From NCBI GenBank assembly GCA_963575745.1, contig CAUYUJ010003980.1, positions 402,643 to 442,642 on the forward strand: a stretch of 40,000 nucleotides of DNA. Reading direction: 5' to 3'. A program made the position numbers and the translations under genes. The notes beneath the pieces are model-generated. The model had not been told where the DNA came from. It worked only from the letters and a program-made list of their open reading frames with translations, and did no database searches. This document shows, piece after piece, positions 1 through 10,842 of this stretch; position 1 is the stretch's first letter; every line of letters starts with the position of its first letter. The stretch is from Prorocentrum cordatum (Eukaryota; Sar; Dinophyceae; Prorocentrales; Prorocentraceae).

Positions 1-195
1 CTTGCAAGCCCTGGTGTCCGCCTTGTTCGCAGCGATCCTGTCGCGGTGCTCTTGCCGAATCTCGAAGAGGGCCCGCGCCTCCATTTGGCGCTGCTCGGCG
101 CTCTTCGGGGCCGCGGCGAGGGCCCGCGCAGGGTCGCAGATGGTGCGTCTGCAGCCAAGGTTGCCGACGGTTGCGATGGCGCGGTCGCCAGAAGC
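1..195 (-). CDS. Partial exon of an unrecognised gene, charged helical protein
   Basis: The minus strand is open from 195 to the left edge (65 codons). It is bounded on its 5' side by a TAG at 196-198, where an AG followed by G could be a splice acceptor. The translation has ordinary protein composition: a Cys-containing start (GNLGCRRTICDPARALA) followed by a Glu/Arg/Gln-rich stretch (EQRQMEARALFEIRQEHRD) that should form an amphipathic helix or coiled coil. No family is recognised. The other frames here give Arg/Ser/Pro-rich shadow translations. It probably continues beyond the window. It could still be a fortuitous open frame in GC-rich DNA. Confidence 0.35.
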
Positions 196-1470
196 CTATA
201 GGAGCCCGCCCCGACCCCAACCATAGGAGCGCGACGACGACGACGGCGACGAAGTGACCGACGGGGAGCGGGCGGCGCGCGAGCGGCGGCGGCGACGGCG
301 GCGGCAGGGAGGCGGAGGGAGGCACGGAGGTGACAGAGCAGGGGGGGGGGGCAGAATAGAAATGATGACGAGATGGGGAGAAGGTTGAGGGTGAACATGA
401 GATGGGAGCGGACCGAGCGCGATACTGCCGGTGAGCAAGCGTGAGCAGCATTTTGAAAAACGCGTCGCTCGACCTTGCAATGCGCGGCAAGCTGCGTCAA
501 ATAACGCGCGCGACGCTCATGCGATGACATGCGCACGACGCTCGAATGACAAGGGGCATGGCGGAATACGTGAGGGCCCGCGCGTGAGGACGATTGGCGG
601 ATCAGACGATGGCCGATGCCGTGCTGACATTTTGCAGCGGGCAACGCGTTGAACAACGATCGATGACAACTCCGACATGTGCAACCATGGCGCGACGCAG
701 ATCATGCATGAGACTGGTCAGATAATTAAAATTGGATGCCCGCGTTTTCCGACGGCTGCATTGCAAGGGCCCTGGCGGGAGGGATCACTCGGCGGGCAGC
801 GCCTTGTACGGAGCACCGCGCAACTTCGCCTACGATGCCACCAGAATCCACATAGCTCCCCTCTGCAAGCTGCTCCCAACAAGCATGGCCCATCCCGCTC
901 TTGCGTCGCGCCGTCGCGCGGGCATCGATGGCATCGCCGCCTGGAGCTTGCCAGAAATCCTCTGCAATCGCCACCTCGTCAGACTGCATGTGCGACATGC
1001 CCCCGCGGGTGAGCTGCCCGTGTCGCAGCGCGGCAGCGCGCGACGCGTGGAACGGCGCGCCCAGAAAATCTCGCTCAGAGCAGGGCCCGACACATCTTAT
1101 CTGGAGATCACACCACCAGTGGACGCGACCATCTGCCTGGAAAAGCCCCCCACGAGATTGTTTCGCTGACGCGAGGAAATGGTGCGAGCTCAAGGGGTCG
1201 GGGTCGATGGGTGCCTGAGTCCCAACCCAGCCTGCCCTGAGGCGGACTCGCGCATCGCACAATATGTCCCGGAGGTGGTGGGGGAGGCGGATGGTAACAT
1301 GAAATCAAGCAAGCGTGATGTCGAAGAGGAACGAAATACCTGAGGGGAACAATGAGATGGAGCAAATGAAGCACAAGACAATCCCCCTGCCCGCTTTCCT
1401 GCGGGGGGACAAAGAGGGGGAACACTAGAAGCACAATGCAATCTCCCTGCCCGCTTCTCCCCCCATTCCA
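196..1470. other. No recognised gene; GC-rich spacer with a local duplication
   Basis: I see no frame with convincing protein composition. A run of G at about 341-350 and CGG/GGA-rich DNA lie at the left. Between about 1352 and 1465 a segment containing GAAGCACAA, then ATC/ATCT and CCCTGCCCGCTT, occurs twice with divergence, which looks like a local tandem duplication. Confidence 0.5.
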
Positions 1471-1899
1471 ATCAATATTGAATGCCGTGGAAAGAATATA
1501 TTCGATCACTGTGTTGGCGATGTGGCGGGGTATATAGAGCGCGCGACGCTAGGTGATCCTGCGCTTCCTCTCCGTCGCGAACCACGACAGCAGCTTGCCC
1601 AAATGTGCCACATTTTCTGGCGCGCGACTGGATTGGCGAACTCCCGGCTTCACTGCGGCAGGACAAGCGAGCGAGCATCTCGCCGTGCAGCTTCAACAGG
1701 TCACTCATGGCATCTGAGGGCCCAATCTGCAAACATACGCCGACTATCACTACCAACGCAACAAAGCATCGCCTGCGCCCGTGAAGAAGGCTTCCACGAG
1801 GAACAACATCCGGCAGAAAACAAGCGAGGATTGGAATGACACTCAGCAAGATACCAGAAAATGAAGACAGGCATTTGCACATCTTACCAAACCTATTAT

Positions 1900-3060
1900 T
1901 GCTGAGCCACTGGCGCTCGACCTTCCCATGTCGATGTGCTAGGCGCCACTGCTCTACGTAGTCCTGCAGCACCTCAAGCTCGAAGTTGCGGTCGCGAAAG
2001 GCCCGCAACAGATGAGCGATCTCAACGTTGGCAGTGCCATTGTTCAAGAAGACATGCATGGGATCTCTGAGTGCACGGTCGATGGGCCGGTACATTTGCC
2101 TCGGGCACCGATCCTCTAGAATGCCCCCCCCCCGCCCCCCGCGACTCTGACGCCGAGGCGTTGTTGCAGCTGTCCTCGCCGGTTGACTGGGCTGCCTGCT
2201 TTATAATCATATGCTGCGCACACCTCGTCGTTCGCGCACTCGCCCGACACAGCGCGGCCCCGGCAATTTATCGGCGCCGCGCCAGGGGCGGCGAGCGCTG
2301 CCGCGGGTAAGCGGTTGAACGCGCACTTGCGCGCGATGCGCGGCTGCGTGCCACTTGCGCCACTCGTGGCCGCAATTTTGCTTGAAATTCTTCATCGCGT
2401 AGGAAAACGCTGAGCCTTGCCGCGCAAATGGCCCCGTGTCCGTCGCGCGCGGAGATGCCGACGTCTTTCTTGAAAGAGCGCCCTTCTGGAGGAAAGAACG
2501 CGCGGGGGGCCCTGCGGATGAGGCCCAACGCCTTGCCAGGCAACTTCTCCGCCGCCGCTGACCGAGTCGCACCGAAAATCGGCCGCGCCATAGTTCGCTG
2601 GAGCAACCGCTGCGGCCAGTCCGCAAACGCCAGTGCACCGCCTGTAGCGTTCGATTTATCTGGGCGAAGCGGGTTGCCAGGGCCCGCTTCGTCGATGTAA
2701 ATGATGAGGCGAAGTGGCCTGCAAGCGCAGCAGTCTGACATGAGCACGCGGCGCGCGCGATCACGTCAGACGGCGCGGGCAGCGCAGGACGGCCATGGGG
2801 CGCATATAGTCGCAACGACGAAGTTCGGGCATGCCCATTGCTGAATGACGGCCCCGTAAGGCGTCATCGCATGACCCTGCTTGACGACAGACTCGCGCAA
2901 ATGCCGTTCGAGGGCTGATGGGCCATCATGCAGGGCACCGCCCTTCAAGACACCTGCCTCTTGTAGCGCGCCCAACGCTTTGACCGCCCCAGTGTTCGTG
3001 CCACGCTGCGCTAACTTCTCATATGACTCATCACGCTGTCGCTTCGCGATGCCGCTGCTC
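1900..3060 (-). pseudogene. Decayed copy of a multicopy dinoflagellate protein family (IDEAGPGNPLRPD type), possibly transposon-derived
   Basis: Three minus-strand blocks follow one another in changing frames. About 3050-2840 encodes a Gly/Ala/Leu block ending in MTPYGAVIQQ. About 2715-2330 encodes LRLIIYIDEAGPGNPLRPDK, then a basic region and RDGHGAICAARLSVFLRDEE. About 2062-1900 encodes DPMHVFLNNGTANVEIAHLL and LEVLQDYVEQW. From familiarity, the order TPYG, (Y/I)DE-PGN-LRPD, a Leu-rich block with xxDE, then D-MH plus an acidic helix matches a protein that recurs in very high copy in dinoflagellate genomes, generally unannotated. The high copy number suggests a mobile origin; that is inference. 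Frame changes and stops between the blocks indicate a dead copy. The first codon is not identifiable. Confidence 0.45.
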
Positions 3061-3062
3061 GC

Positions 3063-4120
3063 CGGGCCGCTGGGCCCGCGCTCGCAAGCACTCATCGCTG
3101 CGCGCGCGGACGTGCGTTGCCGACAATGAGCCGTGACACTAGTAGGTGAGCGAGCGTGTATCACAAACGTGCCATGATGATGTGAGGGAGCATCGATTGT
3201 CGCACCGATCGCGGCCGCGCCGATGACGATGCTATCGCGCATATTCGACTGGCGGCGGGGGAGGGGAGATGGGGCCCTGGAGACATACAAGGTGACGACG
3301 CTTGCTCGCAAACGCCGTCGTCGCGGTCGTCGACGCCGTCACCATCCTAGCACGCGTCGTGGTTGTCGTCGTCACCGTCGTCTGCGTTGCCGCCTGCTTA
3401 TGCTACTTAGGGTGCGGCGCTGCCATCGTGCCACAGCTCACCCCACTTGTCGTCGTTACCGCCGCGGGTTCACACCCGCCCCCACGCGCGTGGAGGACAC
3501 CGAGCGCATGCGACGCAACCAAGTGATTGCACACAGCGTGAGGTTGCGAGGACAACGGCCGCGCATGCTGACTGCAATCGCACGCATCGCGCTGCATCGA
3601 CATCCAGAACAAAGGGTGCACGACGAGAGCGAGCGATGAGGTAGATGAGGTCATGTCACGGCCATGCATCGCACGCGGCAAGAGGCACGCAGCGAGTCGC
3701 CGAGGACAGCTGGTCACACCGACAACCGTGTAACAGGGTCACTGTCGGAGATCGGGTCGAGAGACTATCGCTTCCGCCTGCATGGCTCAAATATTAAGAA
3801 AGGTGCTCGATCGACCCCATGATGTTCAGACGCCCGAAGCGCACGTGGTTATGAAAAGCATGGTCCTGACATGTATGGTCCCGAAGTGGAATGTCTCGAA
3901 GTGGCGCGCGCGGCGCCCTGGGGCGTGTGGCCCATGGAGTAGCGAGAGATCTCACCTGTATGGCGTATGCACGGCTGGCCGTGGACGTGCAACGCGCGAG
4001 CGAGACAGGTGCCCCCGACCTGCGCGATGCACGAAGCTGGCCTAACCGATCGCGACCGAAGCGGCCGAACGTTCGATGATCATTCGGACTTAACTGGCGC
4101 CGTGATGATGATCATCGCGT
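3063..4120. other. No recognised gene
   Basis: This is GC-rich spacer. At about 3300-3400 the DNA is rich in CGTCGT trinucleotides (GTCGTCGCGGTCGTCGACG and similar). The frames that result are Arg-rich or Val-rich simple-sequence translations and are not accepted as genes. Confidence 0.5.
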
Positions 4121-4235
4121 TGGGGCGTTGCCCAGCGGGCAACGCCTCAAGGCCTTGGCAGCGAGGCGTTGCCCGCTGGGCAACGCCCCAGCACCTTGGC
4201 GGCAGTGGGGCGTTGCCCACTGGACAACGCCCCAA
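4121..4235. repeat. Cluster of three GGCGTTGCCC palindromes, two forming a perfect long inverted repeat
   Basis: Three near-palindromes of the form GGCGTTGCCC, a short centre, GGGCAACGCC lie at about 4122-4148, 4163-4190 and 4205-4235, spaced about 42 bp. The first two are also exact reverse complements of each other over 28 bp (4121-4148 and 4163-4190) with a 14-bp spacer. The segment can therefore fold as two small hairpins or one long one. The third copy has one mismatch in its stem (ACTGGAC instead of GCTGGGC). The function is unknown. Confidence 0.85.
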
Positions 4236-4749
4236 CACCTCATCATCCATCCCTAGACCAATCGAACGAGCTCGACCATCGATCTGGTGCACGCTCACAG
4301 CACAATTCAAGCCGCGCGTGCAAGGCCTGGACCCGGCCTGCTGCCGCCGTCGGCGGGTGCGGCGCGGCGCGAGGCTGCCCCCCGTGGACGCTGCGACGGG
4401 CCCAGGCCTGACGCGCCGCCGCTTGGGCGGCCTCGCGCCACGCCTGCGCGCAGCAGACAGGGTGGAGGGCGGGGGAAAGAACGCGAGCCAGGGAGGCGCC
4501 TCCTCCAAATTGCAGATCACCTGCGAAGCGCACGCACCGCGAGGGGGGCAGCGCCCAACCCCCCCCGCCCCCGCGGCGAACCATCCCTCGCGCGCGACGG
4601 CGCGATGGCCCGCGCCTGCGCAGCGAGGCCGCGGTCGCGTCGCAATGCCGCGCGCGCGACCCACGCGCAACCGTGGACGATTTGTGCCCGCCCACAACGG
4701 CGTACGCCTGCGTCTACGAGCGCGCATGCCGCTGTGGGCCACCCACAAA
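4236..4749. other. No recognised gene; very GC-rich
   Basis: The open frames on both strands here are mutual shadows in Ala/Arg/Pro-rich sequence. Nothing resembles a protein domain. Confidence 0.5.
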
Positions 4750-6018
4750 TCAAGCCGCGCTCGCAAGGCTGCAGTGGGGGCATCGGATTGGCATGGACTT
4801 CCCTCCTTCCCTGAAAATCTGCGGTTGGGTATGTTTCCACTGCTCTAGGCAGTGCTTATGGACCCTTTGTCCACAGAGTACAAGAACTGCCACGGCCCCG
4901 TCGAGATCCCCCGTGCAGATGGTGCAAACCTGTGGGTCGTCTCCTGCGTCCCATCCTGGCATGGGCTCTGGGTCGCCTGCTCTTAGCACTCTTTCTGCGT
5001 CCCCGGGAGGGTCCGTAGCATTGGAGATGGAGGTGCCCCGGCTCTCTATGAGGAGGCGGGTCGTCGACGCTGCTTCATCCTCGGTGAAGCATGCCCTGAG
5101 GCCCGTGCTCCGTAGGAGAAGGCGTGTTTGCTCGTTCTCGAACGGAGCGTATGCGTTGGGCGCCTGCCCGCCCCCTTCGCCTAGGATTCCTCTGGTGTCA
5201 TTGGGCGTGTGGATGCCTGCAAGCTGCAGTCATCTGGTGAGGACTTCGTAGGGTCTGGTGTCCATGCCCCGTACTTGCAGCACTGGTCGTAGGAGGGGGA
5301 TGCAATGCGGTGCTAGACATAGCCATATGGCGCGGGCTATCCAGCTTCCGGGCTCAAGCTGCGGTCTTGCTTCCCTCAACAGTCCTTCCGCTACGAGCTG
5401 GGCGTCTGCCCCGCTGACGGAGCTGCGGTCGATGCAATACTGCCTTGCTCTCCTGGCGGCCTCGTCGTCTCTCTGCGTCGCGTCCAGGGCTCGGATGAGA
5501 GCGTCTAGTGTGTCGCTCCTGCGGTCTGTCTGGGCTGTGGACCTGCTCCCGTTGTCGGTGTCTTCTCCAAGAATTTGTCTGATGTCCGCATGCCAGGGGG
5601 TCGTGGTAGCTTGTGCGCTGCCGTCCGCTTTGCCGTCCGCTTCGGGGGGAGCGCGGTGTCCTCCCGGTCCTCCGCCGTGTCTGGTGCTGTTTCGGGTATT
5701 TGCCCTCGCTGCTCGAACCTGAACCCCTCTGTCCACCGCTATCCGGTCGCCTGTCAGTATTCCCTCCTGGACGTAACCGAAGGGGTCGAGCCAGCTCATT
5801 GTTTGCTCTTGGAGTTCTGGGTGAATGTAGCCTCCGGGGAGGGGGGCCTCGATCTCTCTTCCCGCCAGGTGTGAGATGGTCGCGGCGTCTCCGGCGAGGC
5901 GGTGGTGAGCTTCCTGCAGGGAGGAAATCCCCACTACATTCCAGCGCCGAGCTGCGTGTGCCACTATGTGGATGGATATTCCGGCGGGGGATAGGCGAAG
6001 CGTGAAGAATTGCACCAC
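4750..6018 (-). pseudogene. RING-finger (RING-H2-like) protein frame interrupted by one in-frame TGA
   Basis: Reading the minus strand from 6018 to 4750, one frame is open apart from a single TGA at 5230-5232. The first 262 codons include WLDPFGYVQEGILTGDR and an Asp/Arg/Gln-rich middle. After the TGA the same frame runs on for about 160 codons and ends in a RING finger: CTIC, then CGQRVHKHC, a Trp three residues later, and CPHC. RING domains bind two zinc ions and usually act in E3 ubiquitin ligases. Here the first metal-binding His of the usual CxHxxHxxC is replaced by Gln, so the second site may be altered. An in-frame TGA directly precedes the frame at 6019 and the first ATG is at 5797-5799, so an upstream exon may be missing. 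The long single frame without introns would suit a retrogene. The TGA could be a nonsense mutation, a sequencing error or a readthrough codon. Confidence 0.55.
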
Positions 6019-6086
6019 TCAGCTCGCACCACACAACTTGCACCAAATAGCTTGCACCGCATGGCTTGCACCACATAGCTTGCACA
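6010..6086. repeat. 14-bp tandem repeat, about 5.5 units
   Basis: Consecutive 14-bp units of the form TTGCACCACATAGC, with one to four changes each, begin at 6010 and fade at about 6086. They overlap the upstream end of the RING frame on the minus strand. Confidence 0.85.
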
Positions 6087-6149
6087 TCCACAGCACAATC
6101 GCCAGCTGTCTGGGACTCACGCAGGCTACCAGAACTGTTGCTCATCTCA

Positions 6150-6744
6150 AGTAGCTGGATGGGCCCGCCGAGGATGTTCGACATTCCCGCCCGTCGGCGC
6201 TCGTGGGCGCCCCGCGCCCTGGGTGGGTCCGTCAAAGGTTCGCCTTGTGCCCGCCCGTGGGCGCCTCGTGGGCGCTCGCGGGCGCCCCCTGCGACGGGTG
6301 GGCCCGCCGAAGTTTCGCTTGGTGGCCGCCTATAGGCGCCTCGTGGGTGCCTCGTAGGCGCCCCACGCCATCCGCCACCGTGCCCACACGGAGGGGGCGT
6401 GTGGGAATGCTCGTCTGTTGTCTGGGAGGTCTTTCAAATGCGTTCTAGGTTCGACCCCCCCTCCTACCCGCGCGCGTGGTCCGTCAATCGCCTCCCCTGA
6501 GCGTGCTCTCCAGCGGTATCTTCGGCCTCCAGACGGCCAACATGGCCTCCAACACGACTCCCAAGAACGCCAAGATGACATCAGACGGCCCATAATGGCC
6601 GCAGACTGCATATAAAGGCTCTCAAGACGGCCTCCAGACGGCCCAAGGGGCTCCCAAGACGGCCCAAGAGGGCTCGGAGAGGCCCTTCAGGACAGCCCGA
6701 GGAGACACTTATCCCAGTTGTGTGAGTTGTGTGTTGTGGCAGCG
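6150..6744. repeat. Degenerate GC-rich repeats: GGCGCC-rich block, then CAAGACGGCC-rich block
   Basis: At 6180-6370 phrases such as GTGGGCGCCTCGTGGGCGC recur irregularly. At about 6505-6700 short phrases like CTCCAAGACGGCCCAAG recur every 15-25 bp. A similar block in the opposite orientation lies at about 27405-27640. No gene is seen. Confidence 0.6.
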
Positions 6745-7075
6745 CTTTCGGTGGAGCTCCCTATGAGGCCACGAAACGTGTGGGCGGTGTCTGGGGCCTT
6801 CAAGGGAACTCCCTATCAGGCCACGAAATGTGTGAGGGGTGTGCCGAAATGAGTGTGGCGCCGCCATGCGGACCCTGGCATTTAGGCCTCAGCTGGAGCT
6901 CTCTATGGAGCCACGAAGCGTGTGAGGGGCGTGCCGAAATGAGGAACCGACGTCAGGCGGACCCTAACATGTGGGCCTTAGCTGGAGCTCCCTATGGGGC
7001 CACGAAGCGTGCGAGTGGCGTGCCGACATGAGGCACCGACGCCATGCGGATCATGGCATGTGGGCCTTAGCTGGA
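6745..7075. repeat. Diverged satellite units (90-bp type)
   Basis: About four diverged units are present, each with GGAGCTCCCTATG-GGCCACGAA followed by CGTGTGAGGGG-GTGCCGAAATGA. This is the same family as the arrays at 10.8, 19.2, 26.1 and 28.8 kb. The right end overlaps the stop codon of the TMEM121-like gene. Confidence 0.8.
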
Positions 7076-9621
7076 GCCCGCAGCAGAGTGAGCGTCTCCT
7101 CCTTCCATGTTCCCGCCCCCCTTCTCGTCCGACCGTCCGACCCGACGAGTGGGCCCGTTCGCAGACGAGGGCGAGGCCTCCCTCGGCTCCTTCGCCCTGC
7201 GGCGGGAGGCCGCGGTCGCCGACACGTCGCCCGCCGCCAGGCCCCGCCGCTGCGCGCTGGCGGCCAGCGGGCTCGCGTGCCTGGGGCTCATGGGCGACTG
7301 CTGCGGCGTGGACGGCGCGCTCTGGTCCTTGCAGGTGCTGCCAGGGGTGCCCCCGGCTGACGGCCCTGGGTGTCCCCCGGATTGCCAGGGAGGCTCGGGT
7401 GGCCTCCAGAGGCCCAGCGGGCCCCAGGGGCTCCAGACTAGCGCGAGAAGCATGGGAATACCGTGGGCCAGGACCGCATTGGGCAACCCCCGATCCTTGT
7501 CTGAGCGCGTGGGGCTCAGCAAGTTGTCGCTCTTCGGAGAGTCGTCGCCGACGCCAGCTTCGGGGCCGCCGTGGAACTTCGCCAGGTACGTGGCGAGGTC
7601 CCGTTGGATGGTCTGCGCCGACTCACGGTTGGAGAGGCTGACCACCCCCCACTGCATCGCGTTCAGCACGATGCAGATCGCGTTCTTGATGCCGAAGCCG
7701 GGGAAGTACGTGGACCCCATCATGAAGGCCATGGACAGCCGCAGGGCTAAGAAAGGAATGTCAATGAAGAAGATAGATCCCACGGCAGACCTCTTTCGTG
7801 CAACGACTACACTGTGGCGATGGATCTGGTTGATGATGTCCTGCAACCGATCTCTACGCTCCTTCTCGCGCTTCAGAAACGCTTCACCGTGCGCGGCCAT
7901 TGACAGCGATCGCCTGTAGTCCGTAATCGGCGTCGGGGTTCTTGAATCCTGGGGCGTCGTTGTCGCTCTTGGCAGCGATGGGTCTTGTTGGGATAACGCT
8001 CGGTGCCCGATGCTGTTGGCAGTCGGAGCCCGCCCCGAATCACAAGTCGCCGCCCGCGCTACAGGTTCTGCATCCTTGCCCCCTGCTCTTCCCACCCTTA
8101 CAAGAGGCTGGGGGACCCAGCAAGGCTCAAGCCGACCCCTGGCATGTCAGACCGCAATAACGAAACTGCAATCGGAGAGCTGCTGCCGTGCTTTCTACTT
8201 TAATGTTGTCGTGATGCTGGTTGCCCTAACATGCGCACAAACTATTCTGCCAGAGAGATGTGGAGAGAAAGAGCGAGAGAGAGAGAAACAACTCAAGCAA
8301 GAGAGACACCGACATGCAGTGCGAGAATATATATATATATGTATATATATACACACATATATATAGAGAGATAGAGAGAGAGAGAGAGATGGCAGCTTCG
8401 TTCTGGCCTGGCTGAGGTCAACTCGATCACTGCTGGGCCCATCCCTGGGATCCTCTGAGAAGGCAGGAAGCGAGCGAGGTCCTCGCCAACAGCGGAAAGG
8501 GTGCTGACAGAGCGCTGGGGCTGCAAAGCCCGCCGCTGCAGGCCGGGAAGCGGCGGCTGAAGCGACGGCCTGACCTGTTCGACCTCTGGGTCCTCCGGCG
8601 GCTCCTCAATGTCGCCCTGTGCCTGTGCCAGGTACGACTCCGGGACGGCAGGGATGGCCAGGGAGGCCACTGCGGGCGGCCTCCTTAGCGAAGAGGTCGC
8701 CTCTGACAGCCACGAGGGCGGGGCGGCCAAGGAAGTCCTGCCCTCCGAGGACCTCGGGAACGAGCTCGTGGACAAGCGCGCTGAGGAGCCCATAAACTTT
8801 GTCGACGGTAACAGGCTGCTCCGGCCGCCGAGGCTCTGGCTGCTATGGCTTCGGATGCCGCCGGTAAGCTCCTGGCCGTTCAGCTCCTCCAGCAACTCTG
8901 CGGGCAGGGGCGGCGGCTCGGGTATGTACCACTGGTCCATGAAGACGCCAGGGAGCGCCTGGGCCTGAAGCACAAATGAAAGAAAGAGCAGGAAGACTGC
9001 AGCATTCTGTATCGTCACGATCTGGCTGTCACGCTCGAGCGCTTTGGAACCGCCCCACTCGCTCGCACGCGACAGGTAGAAAATATTCACCTGGTCCACC
9101 ATGTCTATCACCACGTGCCACAACATGTCGAAGTGCATGATACGGCATACTGTGATGCGCTTGGAGAAAGACCCGAAGATGGCCTTACTGGTGCGGAACA
9201 TAAGGAGTGCATAGAAAACTGGCGTGATGAGCAGCAGCGTTGCGAGGATGGGAGCGCTGAAAATGTCTGCGACGACGTTCAGGGAGAAACCATAACCAAG
9301 GATGGTCAAGGTTGCGTCTTCGCTGGCAGTGCCGAACATCGCCTCGGAGTCCACGTCTTGTGTAATTGTTGTGGGCAGTCTCGGCATCACCCTGCAGAAG
9401 AGCACCACTACCTTCGCGGCGTGGATCCACGAGTAGACCAGCCACTGCACAGGTGCGGCCCTGTGGGCGCTCTCGGGCCGCCAGAACCACGCGACGTGGA
9501 TGACGAGCGGGATCTCCACCACCAGAATAAACCATACGGCCTGGCTTACGAATCTCGCGAGGAACACGTCGAGGCAGACGTTCTGCACCAGAAGACTCAC
9601 TACGGACAGCACGTAGGACAT
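7067..9621 (-). CDS. TMEM121/CECR6-like multi-pass membrane protein, two apparent exons
   Basis: Exon 1 (from ATG 9619-9621 down to about 8405) has five hydrophobic segments in order: SYVLSVVSLLVQNVCLDVF, QAVWFILVVEIPLVIHVAW, QWLVYSWIHAAKVVVLF, ILATLLLITPVFYALLMF and NAAVFLLFLSFVLQAQALPG. The helix HVVIDMVDQVNIFYL lies between the fourth and fifth. A long Pro/Ser-rich loop follows. Exon 2 (about 7925-7067) gives a basic helix (FLKREKERRDRLQDIINQI), then IFFIDIPFLALRLSMAFM and GFGIKNAICIVLNAMQWG, and a Ser/Pro-rich tail ending in TAA. The order of segments, the aromatic-rich third helix with Lys, the ID-VD helix, and the final R-S/N-MA ... KN pattern match TMEM121-type proteins as I know them. 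Their molecular function is poorly defined. The in-frame sequence upstream of 9621 (LDSCGCPKAALAWLREL) may also be coding, so the true start could lie in a further exon. Exact splice sites were not determined. Confidence 0.6.
8262..8395. repeat. (GA)n and (TA)n microsatellites inside the probable intron
   Basis: GAGA runs at about 8262-8287 and 8366-8389 flank ATATATATAT and TATATACACACATATATA. On the minus strand the exon-1 frame runs into this sequence and translates it as Ser/Leu then Tyr/Ile repeats, which shows that the exon must end before it. Confidence 0.85.
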
Positions 9622-9699
9622 GCCCGTAGGCCGCAGCAGTTCCCGCAGCCAGGCCAGCGCCGCCTTGGGGCACCCGCACGAGTCCAATCCTTCCACCAC

Positions 9700-10842
9700 C
9701 ACCCTTACCCCCCCTCCCCCGCGGAGACGAGGTAGAAGCGCGAATGGAGAAGGGCAGCGGGGACGAGTTGAGGATGAGGAGGGTGAGGACGGGCTCGGGG
9801 CGATGGAAACACACAAGAGGTAGAAACGGGAAGGGGTCATACATATGTGGGCGGGCGACGATGGGAGAAAACAGCGATACGGGGGAGGGGGTACAAGGGT
9901 ATGGAAAAGTCTCGGACTGGGAGGGGGATGAGGGCGGAGGGCGGATGGTCGGCGGAACAGGGGTATTCGAGCCTCCGCCGCGTAGAGCAAGCCCCGCGGG
10001 CGGCGCCGAAGCCGCTGCAGCCGCCAAATCCGCGCCAACACCGGGTGCTCCACCGTCGACTGCGTTCTCCTACGTTCCCTCCGCAGCCCTCCCTCCCACT
10101 CGGGCTCCCCTTAAGGATAGGTCGTAAGACTGCTGCGATTAACAAAAGAGTCCTGGACAGGTGCGACTGCGGCAGATGACATCCCTGGCCCCCTGCAGAG
10201 TCTCGGCCCCAAGGTGGCGCGGCGTCTATGGTGCCGCCTCGGTGGTCGTCGATGCGGACCTCCCGGCCGTGACCTTGCTGGGCACTCCCTCGATATTATC
10301 TCGCATCCCCCTCCTCCTTTCCCTCATTTCCCTCCTCCTCCTCCTCCTCCTCCTCCTCCTCCTCCTCCTCCTCCTCCTCCTCCTCCCCCTCTTGTCTTCA
10401 TATTCCTCCGTCCTCGTCCTTCGGATGCTCCAACTCCATCTCGCTTGCCGCCCGACTAAACCTCGCGCCCATCCTCTGCATCCTCGTGCAATTCCGCAAC
10501 TGATGGGCCTACCCGTGGGACGGCCCCAGGGCGCCACCCAAAGAGCCCATAGCCCCAGAAAGAGGCCGCCAGGTCCATCTACAGAGTTCGCCCCTAGACT
10601 TCGAATGCCCAGGATCGTGGTCTCGTCAGCTCATGTGCTTCCTCCTTTTGTCCATCCTGGCCCTCCTCCTTCATCCCGTACCCCTTATCCCTCCTCCGTG
10701 CTCCCTTCCCCTCCCGCCCCTGCGTTTCGTCCTCCTCTTTTTCCTCCCTCTCATTCTCGTCGTCCTTCTCCTCCTCTCCCTTCCCCATCAACCTCCTCCC
10801 CCTCCTCCTCGTCCTCCTCCACTTGGTCCCCCCTCTCGAAGC
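9700..10842. other. No recognised gene; pyrimidine-rich with (CTC)n at about 10318-10390
   Basis: The plus strand holds an uninterrupted CTC/TCC run of about 60 bp, then further C/T-rich DNA at about 10625-10835. Frames crossing it are poly-Leu, poly-Pro or poly-Arg and are rejected as genes. The (TCC)n strand is plus here, opposite to the three LINE tails, so this tract could mark the tail of an element on the plus strand; no such element was recognised. Confidence 0.5.

Noticed and set aside
7107-7919. Plus-strand open frame of 270 codons
   Set aside because: It is the shadow of exon 2 of the TMEM121-like gene, whose minus frame has clear membrane segments.
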